Positions 10,392 through 26,135 of a stretch of 64,000 nucleotides of DNA are shown here, piece by piece. The first letter of the stretch is position 1, and every line of letters begins with the position of its first letter. The notes under the pieces were generated by a model that had not been told where the DNA came from, searched no databases, and worked only from the letters and a program-made list of their open reading frames with translations. This stretch comes from Ceratodon purpureus. Taxonomy: Eukaryota > Streptophyta > Bryopsida > Pseudoditrichales > Ditrichaceae. The stretch is taken from contig CM026426.1 of the NCBI GenBank assembly GCA_014871385.1, positions 61,232,084 to 61,296,083 of the forward strand, in the 5' to 3' direction. A program made the position numbers and the translations under genes.

Positions 10392-13300
10392 CTAACGGAC
10401 GTCTTCTTTGCTCCAGCTCTAGGTTTCCACCTCCAGCTTCTTCCCCTTGCATAAGTTCATTTACAAAGGACTTATGATTTATTTATTTCTCATGCATCAA
10501 TCTATGACCATTGGTCCTTCATTGCCAACTTCTTGCTTTACATGCTTCTTAAGTGTACGTTGGGTAGAACAATCGTCGTCGCTGTCGTCACGTGGGTTAT
10601 ACTATCACTGTTCGCTCGCGATCTCTGGACTCATAGTTATTATAATCGTATGATCGTAAGAGGTAGTTGATAGATTTCTCATTTTTGATTTTGTTGTCCT
10701 ATTATTCTACCGAGCGAGAGAGCGATCGCGATGCTCACGTCCAAAACTTCCCATGGCAACTTCAACAGCGCCTTATAGTGTGTTGCAGCTCATCGCCGTT
10801 ACCAACACTACTGATTACATCTAACGCACAAACAACATTCTTATGTTCAAAACTTCAAAGATATGCCAAAAATAATCAGCCTAGAAGGATCATGCCCTCC
10901 ACGATTACTGCAATAATACAACTACCGTTAATTTGAAATCCATACGGCATACGTGTTTTTACTACTAACCATGGAAATCGACATATCTTATTGTCTATTA
11001 TTAGTGCCTATGAAACAAACTTGAACCCATAGGAATCCAACTTCCCACCTAACAACACGGTAGGCAACACTTCACCTAACGTCAGTTTGATTCTTACGCA
11101 CCCCACTTCACACACATGTTAAATAATATGAAATATAGCTAGAATCCCCAAAAACATTGACTAATCAGTAAAACTTTGGAGAGCTTAATGATAGAAGCGA
11201 TTCGTCAAAAGAAACTGCCGCACAAAGGATAAAGGGCTAACTTTTTATCCACAGCTAAATAATATCCAAAAAAGCTCAATCCAAAAAAATTAATTAGAAA
11301 TTAATAAATTTAAAATTGATAATTAAAAAAAATAAAAATTTGGAAACCTCAATGGCGGAAACAAAATGTCAAAAGAAACATCCTCATACGGGTTTGAGAA
11401 AGGGCTGTCAAAATCACCTCTGGAAAATAGTATCAAGAAGAGCCCCAAAAAAAATTTAAAAATTAAAAAAAATAAAAATAAATAATAAATAATAAATAAG
11501 TAATAAATAAAACTAGGAAATTTGAAAATGAGAAATTTAAAGAAAGAAAGAAAGAGTACTGATGGAAACAAAACGTGAAAAGAATCACCCTTAGAAAAGA
11601 AGAAAGGCCTGAAACTCTCACCTAAGGAAAATAATATCAAATGTAGCTAAGGAGTGTAAAAAATAATCTCAATCATAAAATATTAGAATGGAAAAAAGGA
11701 ACATTGATCAAAAGCTTAGTGACGGAAAAGAAACTCAATAGGGAATTTCTTCATAAAAGAGAAAGAGTTGACATTGTGACTTCACAAAGATATATAAATT
11801 GCAGCGAGAAAGAACGAAAAATGATACTATTGAGTAAATATAGTAATGATGTGAAATAATATGAAAAAATAAAAAGCTAATTTTAGAAAATGAATTTAAA
11901 AAAAAAAAAAAAAACATCCTCAACCCCGAGAGAGCCATGATATCAACAAAATAATATCAAATGTACTCAACTACGAGAAAAAATTATATTAATCAGTAAA
12001 TATTAAAAAAATATGAAAAAATACAAATTGAAAAGCTTGAAGACCAAAATGTACTTAAGCATGATACAAATTACTATATGCGTCAATGCATTTTGAGAAA
12101 AAAAGATTTGTATTCAAATGACTTACAAGGTGGATCTTTAATTCTTAAGGATAAGATCTTTCTCTAAATTTCAAAGTTTCAAAATCCTTTACATAATCAA
12201 AAGAAGAAATTTGAAGTTGATATTAAAAATACACTTCTAGATTATGGACTTTAAATCACATTGGTGCACTTGTGTCTATGATTGCTATCATCAATAATTT
12301 TTTGTGTTTTTGGAACCTATAATCCAAAATAATTTTTTATTTGATTACTTTTAAACAATTGAAATTCGCTGTGATGGATTTCAAGGTGATACTTTAATTG
12401 TGGTGGTGTTTAAAAATTTATTTGTTCTCTAATTTATCAGTCAATTCAATCAAGCAATTTTTGTAGGTGAACTTCAAGGGGTACATATTGTAGGAGTTAT
12501 TATATTGTTTACAGAAGCTTAAGACATTCATGATATAATTAATGATGATCATTGCTCCACTAAGATGCAATTAGATTCATGATTTTGGTATAAAAGACAA
12601 CTATAGGGTCTACCGTATGTAATGGGCTTGTTCGGCGGAAATTAAATTGAAATTGAAATCGCTGAAAAATCCATAAATTTCTATTTTTAGCAAAAACAAA
12701 ATCTATACTCAAAAAACATGGAATTGGCACGGAAATTGAAATGTTGAATTGAAAATCCTAAAAAAGTATTAATTATACAACAAAAGAGTGTCAAACTGGC
12801 CTATCACGTACGGTAGTATGAAGATTCATTGAGTCCCCTTATCAATATTAAGACTGAAATTTTTAGTCAATAGCTTCAATTGTCTATATCTCATTAAATA
12901 CTTTAAGTTGATATTTGATATTGGGCTCATTGGAAAAATTTCTTAAGCCTTCTAGCTTACTATATAATGAAGGTAAGAGATATCTAAGAGAATGTGGTGA
13001 TAAGTTTGGTGTCTTCAAGTCCACCAAGGCCTTTTAGGTTGAGATTTAATCATGCCACACATGTTTGCCTTGCATAAAACTTCAATGTTCCACTGCACAA
13101 AATAACTTTAAAGTTGTGGAGGCTGCAATGCAAACATTCTTTGAAAGAACCTTCCACTAAGAACAATCCTAATTACCATATAATAAAGGCTCCATTAAGA
13201 GGCAATTACCAGATTCTGAAAATCTCAAGGAAATTCATTCTTGCCAAATGATATACCATGGTGCATTTTTACTACTAAATTGACCATTGAGACCCAATAT

Positions 13301-13565
13301 TGACACCTTGTACATGCTTACCCTCCCCATATAACAAGTGTACGGAAATTATGGAAATGAGTGAAATGGAGATGAAAATTGGAAATGAATGTAAGAAAAT
13401 GGATAGGGAAAGGAAGGTTTGAATCAAGTCTAAACTAGGCCTTGTTTACGGAACTCACAAGGTCATCTGTACAAAATTTGGGGATACTATATAGTGTTGT
13501 GGCAACTAGGACCTGAATCTCGATGAAACTCATCCGGATACATGTACATGTAATTTTCCTTCTAT
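10392..13565. other. AT-rich intergenic stretch, no gene
   Basis: Long A- and T-runs, for example 11270-11650 and 11880-12070, and no credible coding frame. GGGCTTGTTCGG near 12625 and GGCCTTGTTTACGG near 13438 resemble ends of plant hAT-type miniature elements, but I could not pair them. Confidence 0.5.
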
Positions 13566-13571
13566 ACTCAC

Positions 13572-14519
13572 TTCTCTGGAATTGCTAGGTAGGCCTCAAC
13601 GGGCATAATTTTATTAGATTCAAGCGAATCTGACAGCCAATCTACGTACACAACTCTAATTTGTTCCGAGTTAGGTAGAATGAAACGTCCGAACATGACC
13701 ATGTCCTGCACACCTTGATCTCCCAAACTGTGTATGTGCGTGGAAAAAATATAATTAGGAACAGAAATTGCAAAACACATCAGAAGACGCAGTAATGGAA
13801 GCATATCATAGGATAGGAGGACCTCATATTGCATGACCAAGGTGTATACCTGCCGAGAATTTCTTTCTCAGATATAGTCTGGCCTTCCTTACGGTAGACG
13901 ATGATGTGTGTCACGAAATCGAAGACAGTCTCTGCCTCGGCCGCGCCAACAACAGTCGCCTCCAACATCAATCTCGACATGGTCGAGGAAGCTAAATTGA
14001 GTGCGTTCTGGTTTCTGAAGAACGACCAATAAGAAATCCTAATTAGGAACGTTTATGGTTTAACCGAATGTACTACATTACGCGTTTTGGCAAAGACCAT
14101 CTATAACAAAATCATGGAAACAACAGGAAAACTTGTAACTTACGCGGTATGTATTGGGCGAGAGATGAGGATCATTTTCACTCCTCGGAACCAGTTGTGT
14201 CTCGCCCAATCTTCCTTGAGGGCCCTCTGTAGTAATTCGAGCTTCAATCCGATATGGAGAAATCCATCCAAGAGACGCTCCCATCTCTCATGACCGTATT
14301 GTGTCAAAGGACGTTGATAGCCCTTATGAATTGCGCAACCGACAGTTGGGCTTCCCAGACCGTCTCAGCTTCAGAAGTGAGGCGTTTCGCTTCAAGCAGC
14401 GGAGTATGCGGAGACAACGGAGAGTCTGCGTCCATCTTAATACACTTCTCTTCCAAGTAAATTAGATGCAAAGTAGACACGAATCTCTGTACACGTTTCG
14501 CGAATGGGCAGATATGCAA
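13572..14519 (-). pseudogene. Unrecognised multi-exon gene fragment
   Basis: Three exons with good GT/AG borders read on the minus strand: about 14519-14144, 14014-13850 and 13727-13572. They encode helical-looking sequence with ICPFAKRVQRF, YGHERWERLLDGF, LASSTMSRLMLEATVVGAAE and MFGRFILPNSEQIRVVYVDW. Donors are GTAAGT, GTATAC and GTGAGT. A frameshift near 14310 separates VAQFIRAIN from YGHERW, so the first exon is broken. I do not recognise the family; the downstream exons beyond 13566 were not found. Confidence 0.5.
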
Positions 14520-14810
14520 CTCAGAAAAAAATGAAAATAACCAATTTGAAAATTATATAAATTAAAAAATAAAAAAATAAAAAAATAAAAAATAAAATAA
14601 AAAAAACAAACTCCTAATCACATGTGAGATTGGTTTGGGACCTTCTACCAATCTCACATGTGAAATTGATGGAGAACATGATTTGCGCTCCTCTATTGGT
14701 ATATCCGACATGACGAGGATGAACAACCAAAATCTAGGCGCCCTTTGTTCTGGTAGCAAATCTACCACTCTGAATATAACGCCTTGCATAGAAACTAACA
14801 CCCGCAAGTG
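14520..14810. other. Non-coding, AT-rich, with a small inverted repeat
   Basis: An AT-rich run (14530-14610) followed by an inverted pair, CACATGTGAGATTGG near 14620 and CCAATCTCACATGTG near 14645. No gene. Confidence 0.55.
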
Positions 14811-15435
14811 AATTAGTCACGAAGAGAGAGAGAGTAACTAGAGCCGAAGGCCCCCGTGAATGAAGTGTTTGTTGGGGATAGTGATACTAAGTATGCCACC
14901 AAGACCTACAGAGTGCATGCTACCTTTGCTACCTCCTTTCGAAGGTAAACACTATAACTACTTAGCCTAGAGCTCAGTACTACTACCATTAGGAAAAACG
15001 GACATGTTCTCCACCCCTAGGACATTTTAAAGGGTACCCATACAACAAGGTCAAGAGACCCCGCCAAGATTGGGTGGATCAATGGTGGTAAAGCCCTGGG
15101 CGGCATCGAGACTCGAACCCTGGTCATCCTAAAGGGATGCTAAGAGCCTACCCAACCACCGCCCGAAGGCTCTAAGGTAGTTTAAAGTCATTCCGGACTT
15201 GAAAATCCCCACGGGGGTTAAAGAGAAAATGAAAGTAACAAGACCACAAGGGTCGGGGGCGGGAACCAACCAATAGGTCAGACCCCAACCGCAAAACAAC
15301 CGAGAGGTTGAAAAACTGACCAGAGAGGAGGAAAAACCTCCGAGGAGCAAAGCTCGGGAGAGGTCAACACAAAGTCCAAAGTCACTGAGAAGCAGTGACA
15401 GCAACCTAGCACAAGGGCTAAATTAGTCACGAAGA
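14811..15435 (-). mobile_element. Retroposed 595-bp element with 15-bp target duplications and tRNA-like B box
   Basis: The direct repeat AATTAGTCACGAAGA occurs at 14811-14825 and 15421-15435 and flanks 14826-15420 exactly, as expected for target-primed retroposition. On the minus strand, about 15178-15105 reads like a tRNA-derived head: GGGCGGTGGTTGGGTAGGC followed by GGGTTCGAGTCTC (B-box pattern). The minus-strand 3' end is a CTCTCTCTCTC tail. About 240 bp precede the tRNA-like part, which is odd for a simple SINE; a composite or dimeric SINE is possible. Confidence 0.68.
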
Positions 15436-16840
15436 TTTAAGAGGCTAGAGAATAATGTTTCCTACTAAACTACGGATATATCCTATGATCATCCGCAATG
15501 AATGCGCTAGGGTCATTATCGTCTCCAGCGGCAGTTGTAATTAAGTTACAGTTAACTACAGTTATGTCTAGGTGGTCACGCAGAATTCGTTCGGGCTTTG
15601 GCGCCAGGTGAGGGATTCCTGTTCCAACCTTGTAGCACAGATGTCTCATGCGGGAGTAGGATTGGCGATACTCTCGGTAGTCTGGAGACAGACACACGGA
15701 GGTAGGAGTTCGGTCCTAAGTTTTATCTCACCTTCTCCAATGCATAGGGTAGTACATACGAAACGGTGTCCATCACCGCAGCGAAGTCCCCCCTGCAGAA
15801 AGCATCGACAAGCCGATGTCGCCAAACATTATGAAGACAAGCCGAAGTTTCTTTGTACCTTCGGATGCTAATTTCTGCATGTTTGTGTTTGTGTCTAGAG
15901 AAAGAAGCTTTCAGTTGGTTTTAGGCCAGTACGCTGTGCAGCAGGTGAGTCCTTGGAACCCGACCCTAACTGTTTCACATCTGACGTGTTTGCATGGTAC
16001 TGTAGTCTTTTGTATGTGTAGTTTTGTCCAAAGCCATAGCCCTTTCATGTCAAATTAGGTTGCGACCGATCCAGCGTCTCAGTGTACCGGTATTTAATCG
16101 TCATTTCTATTTTTTCAACCATGGCTAGAAATTAACCCTGTGGCTGATGATGAGTAATCAGGATTTGCACATCGCTCCTTGCATGTACCGTAACTGGTGC
16201 ATAGGGTTTCGCTGAACCTGTAATCTCAGAATTCCACAAATGTGAACATGAACAAAAAGGCATCGCCACAAGATTAACATCCTGCATTCCTTCATGTCGT
16301 TTCAATTAATGTAGTTGTTTTCGCAGGCTGTGCCCGTAGTCTATAATTTGCGACGGTACCTGGTTTCCAATAATACTACCACCATGGGAAACTAACTCAG
16401 TAGTGAGGTAAGCATACGTCACTGCTCATGGTGGTAATCAGTTAGTTTCATTCAAAGGTTGCTTTGGTGAGTGTTGGCATTTTAAACCTTGTTGTTGTAA
16501 GATAGAGTATATTGGAATGAATGACTTGCAGGGTTCAATAATTCACAGATACCGGAGGCGTTCTCTTACTGTTCAAGAAGTAATCTCACCCCAGTATCCC
16601 TTTACAATGGCTCCAAGGGGAGGTAGTAGGGCTAAACGCGGCCCTGAGAGCTGGAACACAAGGCGGCGTAAAACTACTGTGAATGCTTTGCAGAATCTAA
16701 TTCTAGAGATATTAGCAAGTTCGTTGCGGTCTCGCCCGAAATAACTACTGGGTCATGACCCTGTCATAGCACTCACTGAAGATTTCTAACTTAATCGTTC
16801 CAGCAAGTCAACTTCTGCTTCTAAGTCATCCTCACGAGCT
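15436..16840. other. No gene firmly recognised
   Basis: Short frames on both strands without support. The 16517-16744 frame (RGGSRAKRGPESWNTRRRK) could be an early exon of the RS-rich gene that follows. Confidence 0.4.
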
Positions 16841-16859
16841 GCAGATGTGATCCTCACGA

Positions 16860-19863
<3,004 letters not shown>

Positions 19864-20809
19864 GTAAGGATTGTAAGACTCACTACATGAGAATAAGCGA
19901 AAAACCAAGTAAAAAATAAGACAAAAATCTTGGAACCAAGACTGGGATTTCGTATTAGTTGATTGCAACCGCAGAGCAAGTGGACGCTACGAATTCAACA
20001 GTGAATCAAGTAAAGTATGTTGGAGAATTTCATGAGCTCGTCGCTCAGCCCTGTATCATTGTTGCCACGTCGGATAGATCCTACGTGTACGTAGTAAGGA
20101 ATCCGAGTCATTGTGTTTCTTACCGTGGTAGTCCTCGGAATTGTTCAGATTCGGTAATCTGCGTTACTGTATCGTAACAAATGACTGCTGTTTAAACCCG
20201 GGAGGGTATATCTGGAGCAATGACAAAACGTGTGTAATGAGGTCGACTTAGAGATGTCAAACTTTTTTAATTTTATTTCATATGACCTGAAAGGTCAGTG
20301 ACTTACAATTTACAAAGCAGTTACTCCTTGGGATAAACAGAATGACGCACACAATGTCCAAAACACTATAAGATTCGGCCTAGACGTATATTCTATATAC
20401 AGCTACAAAACATATCCGCATCAAAGTGTCATTGTGAGTAACGCCGGGTCTCTCAATTCTTCAATTCTCCCAAAATCCCGGTCTGAAGTACTTGAAGTAC
20501 ACGCCTCTCCCATAACGTCCGTTTCTTCAGGGTCCCCAAATTCAGATGTCATATGTTCTAGACAGAATTCAGTCTTGACCTTCACCATCTCCCGGTCTGT
20601 CTGTACCATAGGTATATTTTCCAATGAGTTAGTTGCCTAGAAGACGCGCATGGACCAATCATTGAAAACATTTTGCAATTGCGTGACTGTCTCACCCTAC
20701 TGTGACTCAGTGGAGAGAATATAGCATTTGTAAACTACAAGACCAACCTTTGCTGTTTCAAAATGGACTACTGCATTCATTGAGGACAGGGTTTAGGCTT
20801 ACCTGACAC
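19864..20809. other. No gene; CACTA-end-like motif
   Basis: No supported gene. CACTATAAGATTC at 20364 is identical to the presumed end of CACTA element C at 33964 and may be a terminus of another element. Confidence 0.45.
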
Positions 20810-21292
20810 TTAACACTCAAACCAAGTCCGCTGCTCCTTGCACACCCACATGCGAGGGTCCGATTTCAGTTTTTCTGCGTCGGCAACCCATATTTCTTGG
20901 TTCAGCGAATTATGGAGAAGTCCTCGCAACTCGCTCAGCTCCTCGCAGGTGAGATCTCCAATAGGTGAGAGCCGAAGTTGGTCATTTTCAATCGATGCCC
21001 ACATCTTATACGACTTACTGAACACAGCCCAATTCATGCCAAAGTTGGGGTAGTCCGACTGTGCCAAGCGAATACATGCCCACTCGGTGGATGAATCAAT
21101 TACGCCCTTGAACAACTCGCAGGCATTGTATGCACTGTCGATATCAGCAATTGTGCATCGCCTGCGTGGAATTTTGGGGCCCCAAGGTGGAGGAACCTCG
21201 TCCCATGCGCTCACGAGATTGGTCATCTCCCTCAGCATATTCCCCAGAATCAACTCACACTCGGTCCAGTCCGATGTGGACGTCATTTGCAA
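20810..21292 (-). CDS. F-box-like protein, related to the genes at 59.8-61.1 kb
   Basis: A 160-residue frame that aligns with the 59820-60344 protein: DSSTEWACIRLAQSDYPNFG against DSSPEYACLRLARWDYFSYE, and LTCEELSELRGLLHNS against LSCVELDQLRTLLWVN. The N-terminal helix-Trp pattern (IADIDSAYNACELFKGVIDSS) is reminiscent of an F-box region, which would join an SCF ubiquitin ligase, but the match is weak. I see no domain beyond it. Whether it is a host gene or another transposon passenger is open. Confidence 0.45.
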   Translation of the reverse strand: MQMTSTSDWTECELILGNMLREMTNLVSAWDEVPPPWGPKIPRRRCTIADIDSAYNACELFKGVIDSSTEWACIRLAQSDYPNFGMNWAVFSKSYKMWASIENDQLRLSPIGDLTCEELSELRGLLHNSLNQEIWVADAEKLKSDPRMWVCKEQRTWFEC

Positions 21293-23199
21293 TCACTCCT
21301 TCTGTCCCCTGCAAGGTACGCAAACCCTCCCCAATTTTACGAGAAAGAACTGAAGGTGAATGCAATCACCAAGGAACACAACCTCCTAACTCTGTCAAGA
21401 ACAAACACCGTTCTCTGTAAACTAACGACCTCTGCATAGTATGAGACAGTGCAAAACCTCAGCACTCCTCCTTTGCCTAAATACCCGACGATGGGGCGAA
21501 CCGCAAAACTAGTTCCCTACAAATCATCCTGTGAAGACATATGCATTGGATGCGGATGTGTAGGGTGTTACCTAGGTTCAATGACACTGGCGTCCTGGCG
21601 TGAAAACTTACTCATTTTCTCGCGCGAGAGATACTGAAGTTGTCATTTCTCTCCCACTCATCATGTGAATTTCGCCTCCTTCATGATGTTTTTGCTAAAC
21701 TGATTGTCCTGTCGTATCCCTCCCCTGGAAGACTTCATGTTCAAGCGTGGGAATGAACTCATATACCCTTGTCTAATCTCTGCCATCACTCCAACCTATT
21801 AATTTTAATTATGAATCTGGAATCTTTAGATATGATACCATCTTATTACATTGTGTTCAGGGAGTATAATTCATAGGGGAGCTAGTGCGTGTTTATGATT
21901 ATTTTCAACAGACGCTTTCAGTTGCCCATTTCACTGTATGCAAAATCAAACGGGACGTCTGACTAATGCAGGGGCATGCTGAATGAGATTTTAAACATGA
22001 CTTACGTCACTGGTGGTGATACACTTCCCCTTCTACTTTGAGGTAGTGGAATCCGGACTCTGTAATACATAAGTAGCTCGCTCCCTGTCTTTGCCTCCTC
22101 GGTGCTACTGGTCACCTTTTGTGCTACGCTGTGAAACTAGTTGTCGTCATGGAATCCTCTTAGACATCGCAATTTCTGACCGTAGATTAATCTTCACTGT
22201 CCACACTATTTGCACAGACCTTATTCAATGGCTATTGATTGGTCCAGGGTGATAATATATAGACTTACTACCAATGATATTTTCTAAAATGTTGACACTC
22301 AAGTGATGAATCGAAAGCAGATTTTTCCAAGATCATGTAAAATTTAAGTCACAGCATGCAAATATTATTTCAGGTGAGAGAGTACCTTCCCCTGCCATCA
22401 TAATGTCCAGCATTGTTCATGATGTACCGTTCGTCCTGGATTTCTATAGATACGCTTTTACTAACAGATCCTACCTTCGTAGACACATACTCATGAACTC
22501 CACTCCTGCGTTTCATCGTAGTCGACGATAATCTACTCCCAAACCGCTAGTTCAATTGGATCACTTCTTTACATCCACAGACGCATTTCAAATTTGATAC
22601 AGTAGTTCCTCTATGAACTATCAGCAATCCAGATAATTAATCAGTATTTCTATTCCCGGTACATATATTCGCTGATTAAATGTCACTTGCACATTAAAGA
22701 AAACCTGGTCCAGTTGCTGTGGATATAGTGATATTCCAGCAGATGCTCGTCTTAGCTTCCGCTACGATAAAAAAACCGCAGAAAGGTCACCCATGCATAC
22801 TTCTTTATAAACAAAACATCAGTATTAACCCGCACAGGGCGAAGTCCAAAATATAACGATGGAAGTCATTCACTCTCCACTCATATGCATCACTGCTGTC
22901 TATATGAAGCACATGGTTAGAATGTGGCTCTCAATACTCAGCGTTCACTCCTCTTCTCCCGTACAATTGCCTCACTACCTGTTGCAGAAGATGTTATGAA
23001 AGAGACCAACTCAAGTGAAGCAGAAACTAGTGTTAATTACTTACATTTAATTAGAACAGAATAAAATTAAGAATCTACACTACAACGTGTCACCTTACAA
23101 TAAACCCCCTAGCTCACATGGGGTGGGAAATTCTCTTATATGGGAATCGCGTGCATCAGTAAGATACTGTTGTTACTGTTATGATATTTAGTCTTCCTT
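21293..23199. other. No gene recognised
   Basis: Moderately AT-rich sequence without a supported coding frame, RNA gene or repeat pair on either strand. Confidence 0.5.
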
Positions 23200-23560
23200 T
23201 GAAGACTCCCCCAAGTCTCGGTCATACACGTCCCCAGTCTCCTGCTCAATATTCCCGGTCTCCTCCTCAATATTCCCGTTCTCCTCTTCAATATTCCCGG
23301 TCTCGTGCTCAATATTCTCGTAGAACTCCTCTACTCTGATCACCCTACCTCCCTTCTAGGTCCCTGTCGTGGATCCACCTCTGCATCACCGTGCAGACCT
23401 TCGGCTTCCTCGTCCCCTCCATCGCGGAACAACAATCCCCTGTCATCGTCTTCACGTGAGGAAACGACTCTCCTACCCTAGGGCTCGGTTTGTAATACAA
23501 CTCGCCAACCCGGAGCCTCGGGGCAGTCACTGTAGAACACCTGCTGGACTTGCGATGGGA
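23200..23560 (+). pseudogene. Fragment with tandem SPxQYSR repeats (RS-type)
   Basis: Positions 23240-23330 encode four tandem copies of roughly SPPQYSR from a 21-bp repeat (TATTCCCGGTCTCCTCCTCA and variants), ending in a TAG. In another frame a Ser/Pro-rich tail follows. It resembles the RS-rich gene at 16.9-18.1 kb on the same strand and could be a related transposon gene, now disrupted. Confidence 0.42.
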
Positions 23561-26088
23561 AGGCAAAAGAGTCTATACCAAAGTTCTCCATTCTGTTGAA
23601 ATTAGGCAATATAAATCCCCATCAGTCTCGCTTTACCGTCACGTTCGGGCCTCTGTAATTTGCTTTTACCCATGATCCAACTAGCAAAACCTATTTTAAT
23701 GATCCATAATCCAGCTCCAATATCTCCTCCAGGTGGCCCACGTATTCCAACGATGCCATTACTGGATTTGGGTCTCTTAGTCCAATTCGACATGGACGAC
23801 TGAAAGTGGCTGCTAAACTAGAGTCTGATGTCTTCATCGATGATTCAGCACTCTTTACCCTGTAATGATAACCGTACGCATATAAGCTTCTATATTTTTC
23901 TGCGATAGAGTAAGGATATTTTGACGTGGCTACTAAGTCGGGATCCAGGATAACACCGTCGTCCTTCTCAGCCTGCACAATATCTTTCAACCACTCCGCA
24001 AATCTTGGATGAGGAGCCAGCTCAGGAGGAAAGTTTGGCCCTTTGGCACCGTTGCGCCCTTGGTGGCGCCCTCTCCACCGTATTCTCTCGGCGGTCCTGT
24101 GATCGACAAGAATCTGGTACCTCTTACAGACGATTGGAACATGGGAAAAAAAAGCATCAGGTTAATATGAGGAGAGTGTTCTTATTTTCTCAAACAAAGC
24201 AACTAACTGACAAAGTAAATAAAGCAAAGCAAATACTTTGTTAGTTATTGACTAACTTATTTTCCCCGCACACCGACATCAATAAGTCAGCACCTGTACG
24301 ACGTCACCAAAACATTCTCGCAATTTATATCCCCTGCAACAGCCATTAAGTAAAAAAAAACAAAGCAAATAACTAACAAAGTACAGGGATAATATTGAAA
24401 TGAAAAGACAAGCACCCCCAAACTTACTCACGGTATGGAGCTGTAACGTTGGCATTGTCGATAACAAAGCCATGTATTTGTTGCTGTAATGGGACGTCCA
24501 GTATTCGTTGTTTGCTCCTCCCTTCAAGCACAACATCTGTCATCACCGGGTCCTCATCACTCGCCCATACCTTTTTCAGGTAATCTTGACCTTCTCCTAA
24601 GTATTCGCTTACGAAGCCGCAGGCCTCCTCCACTTCATAACCCTTGGCCATGCATCCCTCTGGCTTCGCCATGTTTCTGACAAATCCCTTTAGTGTTTTG
24701 AAATATCGCTCGTAAGGGTACATCCATCTTACATGGATAGGCCCACATTATACATATAAATAGCTCTTTAACTAGGTGAATGGTTAAGTGAACCATAATG
24801 TCGAAGAAAGAGGGGGAAATACCTGCTCCAAGACTGAAAGGGTTTTGGCACATTCCTCGAAGAGAGTTTCTCTCTCTGCATGGTCTACCGTCTTACAGCA
24901 TATTTTTTTAAATACTCTACTGACCCTTATAATAACCGCTGTCAATCTGTCATTTTCCACATTTCTCATACACACAGGCATTAAATCCTGAAGCAGTACG
25001 TGAAAGTCATGTGATTTTAAGCCGGAAAGTTTCCCCTTACTAATCTTCGAATGAAAGGAGCTAGAGAAGTGGCTTGGCAGCTTAATGGACTTCAAAGTTG
25101 AGTGGAATACGAGACGAGAGGGTTTAGATAGAACATAATTAGCATCCGGCATGTATGCCTTATTTGCTTGTCGTCGAACCTTCCTCAGCCATAAGTGCCG
25201 TCTAATTCCCCGGTTCTGCAGATCGAGTCTCACTTTAGGCGTATCTTCTTCTCCAAACATTGTCCTCAGCAAATTCTCTGCGAGGTTCTTCTCATAGTGC
25301 ATGACATCCACCAAGTTTCTTATCGGGAGATCCTACACATTCAAGGAACAACTAGTGGTTAGCATCCCGGGATTACATTAGATGAATAGTGTATACATAA
25401 ACTCAACAAACGTTCCATTCACATATATTCCATGTCAAAAATCGTAATTATGGTGAACAGAGTCTATCTCGATTAAACTACAAGATACGTCAGTATACAC
25501 ATATAATAGGACGTCCGATTCAACAAACCAATTGTGCACATTCCAGTCTCTCAGAACAATAACCACCGTCACAGTAATGTTGCACTGTGCATTCGGTGTT
25601 TTAAAGGTCAATCAACTGTGAGTCGCACACATGAGTCATGGGGCATACATTCTGACATAAAACCATAACATGTGTCCACTGCCAAACGTAACTACGACAA
25701 AATATAATTAGAGGCACGACATCTCTCTAGGTTGCTGAAGTCCAGACTGTGTCGTGCACGCTACAATTAATAATGTAGCGGGCACAATCTCTCACCGGAA
25801 TGATCTGAAAGAGCGACCTCTGGAGAACGGGTGGACACCTGCCATAATTACTAGGTGCCTTCCTCAACCACACTGATACACATATGTTTCCTTTGTTTCA
25901 CAATGCATTAAATATAGTCTACTTCTAATGGACTAAATGTATTCATGAATGGACTTCATACACAGAACTTCAGAGTAAACGATCCACGTGTGCAGACTGA
26001 GGTCACCAGTATGGGGACTTTTCTTCGAACATGCATGCAACGTGCATCTACAAGAATGCAATGACCACGTACAATGGATTGAACACTG

Positions 26089-26134
<46 letters not shown>
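26089..26134. repeat. 46-base poly(A) tract
   Basis: An uninterrupted run of A in the 1.3-kb intron-like gap of tnp2 B. It may be the tail of a retroposed sequence; I could not find matching target duplications. Confidence 0.85.

Positions 26135-26135
<1 letters not shown>

Noticed and set aside
12620..13460. hAT-type MITE bounded by GGCTTGTTCGG-like words
   Set aside because: The two words are not inverted with respect to each other and no target duplication was found.
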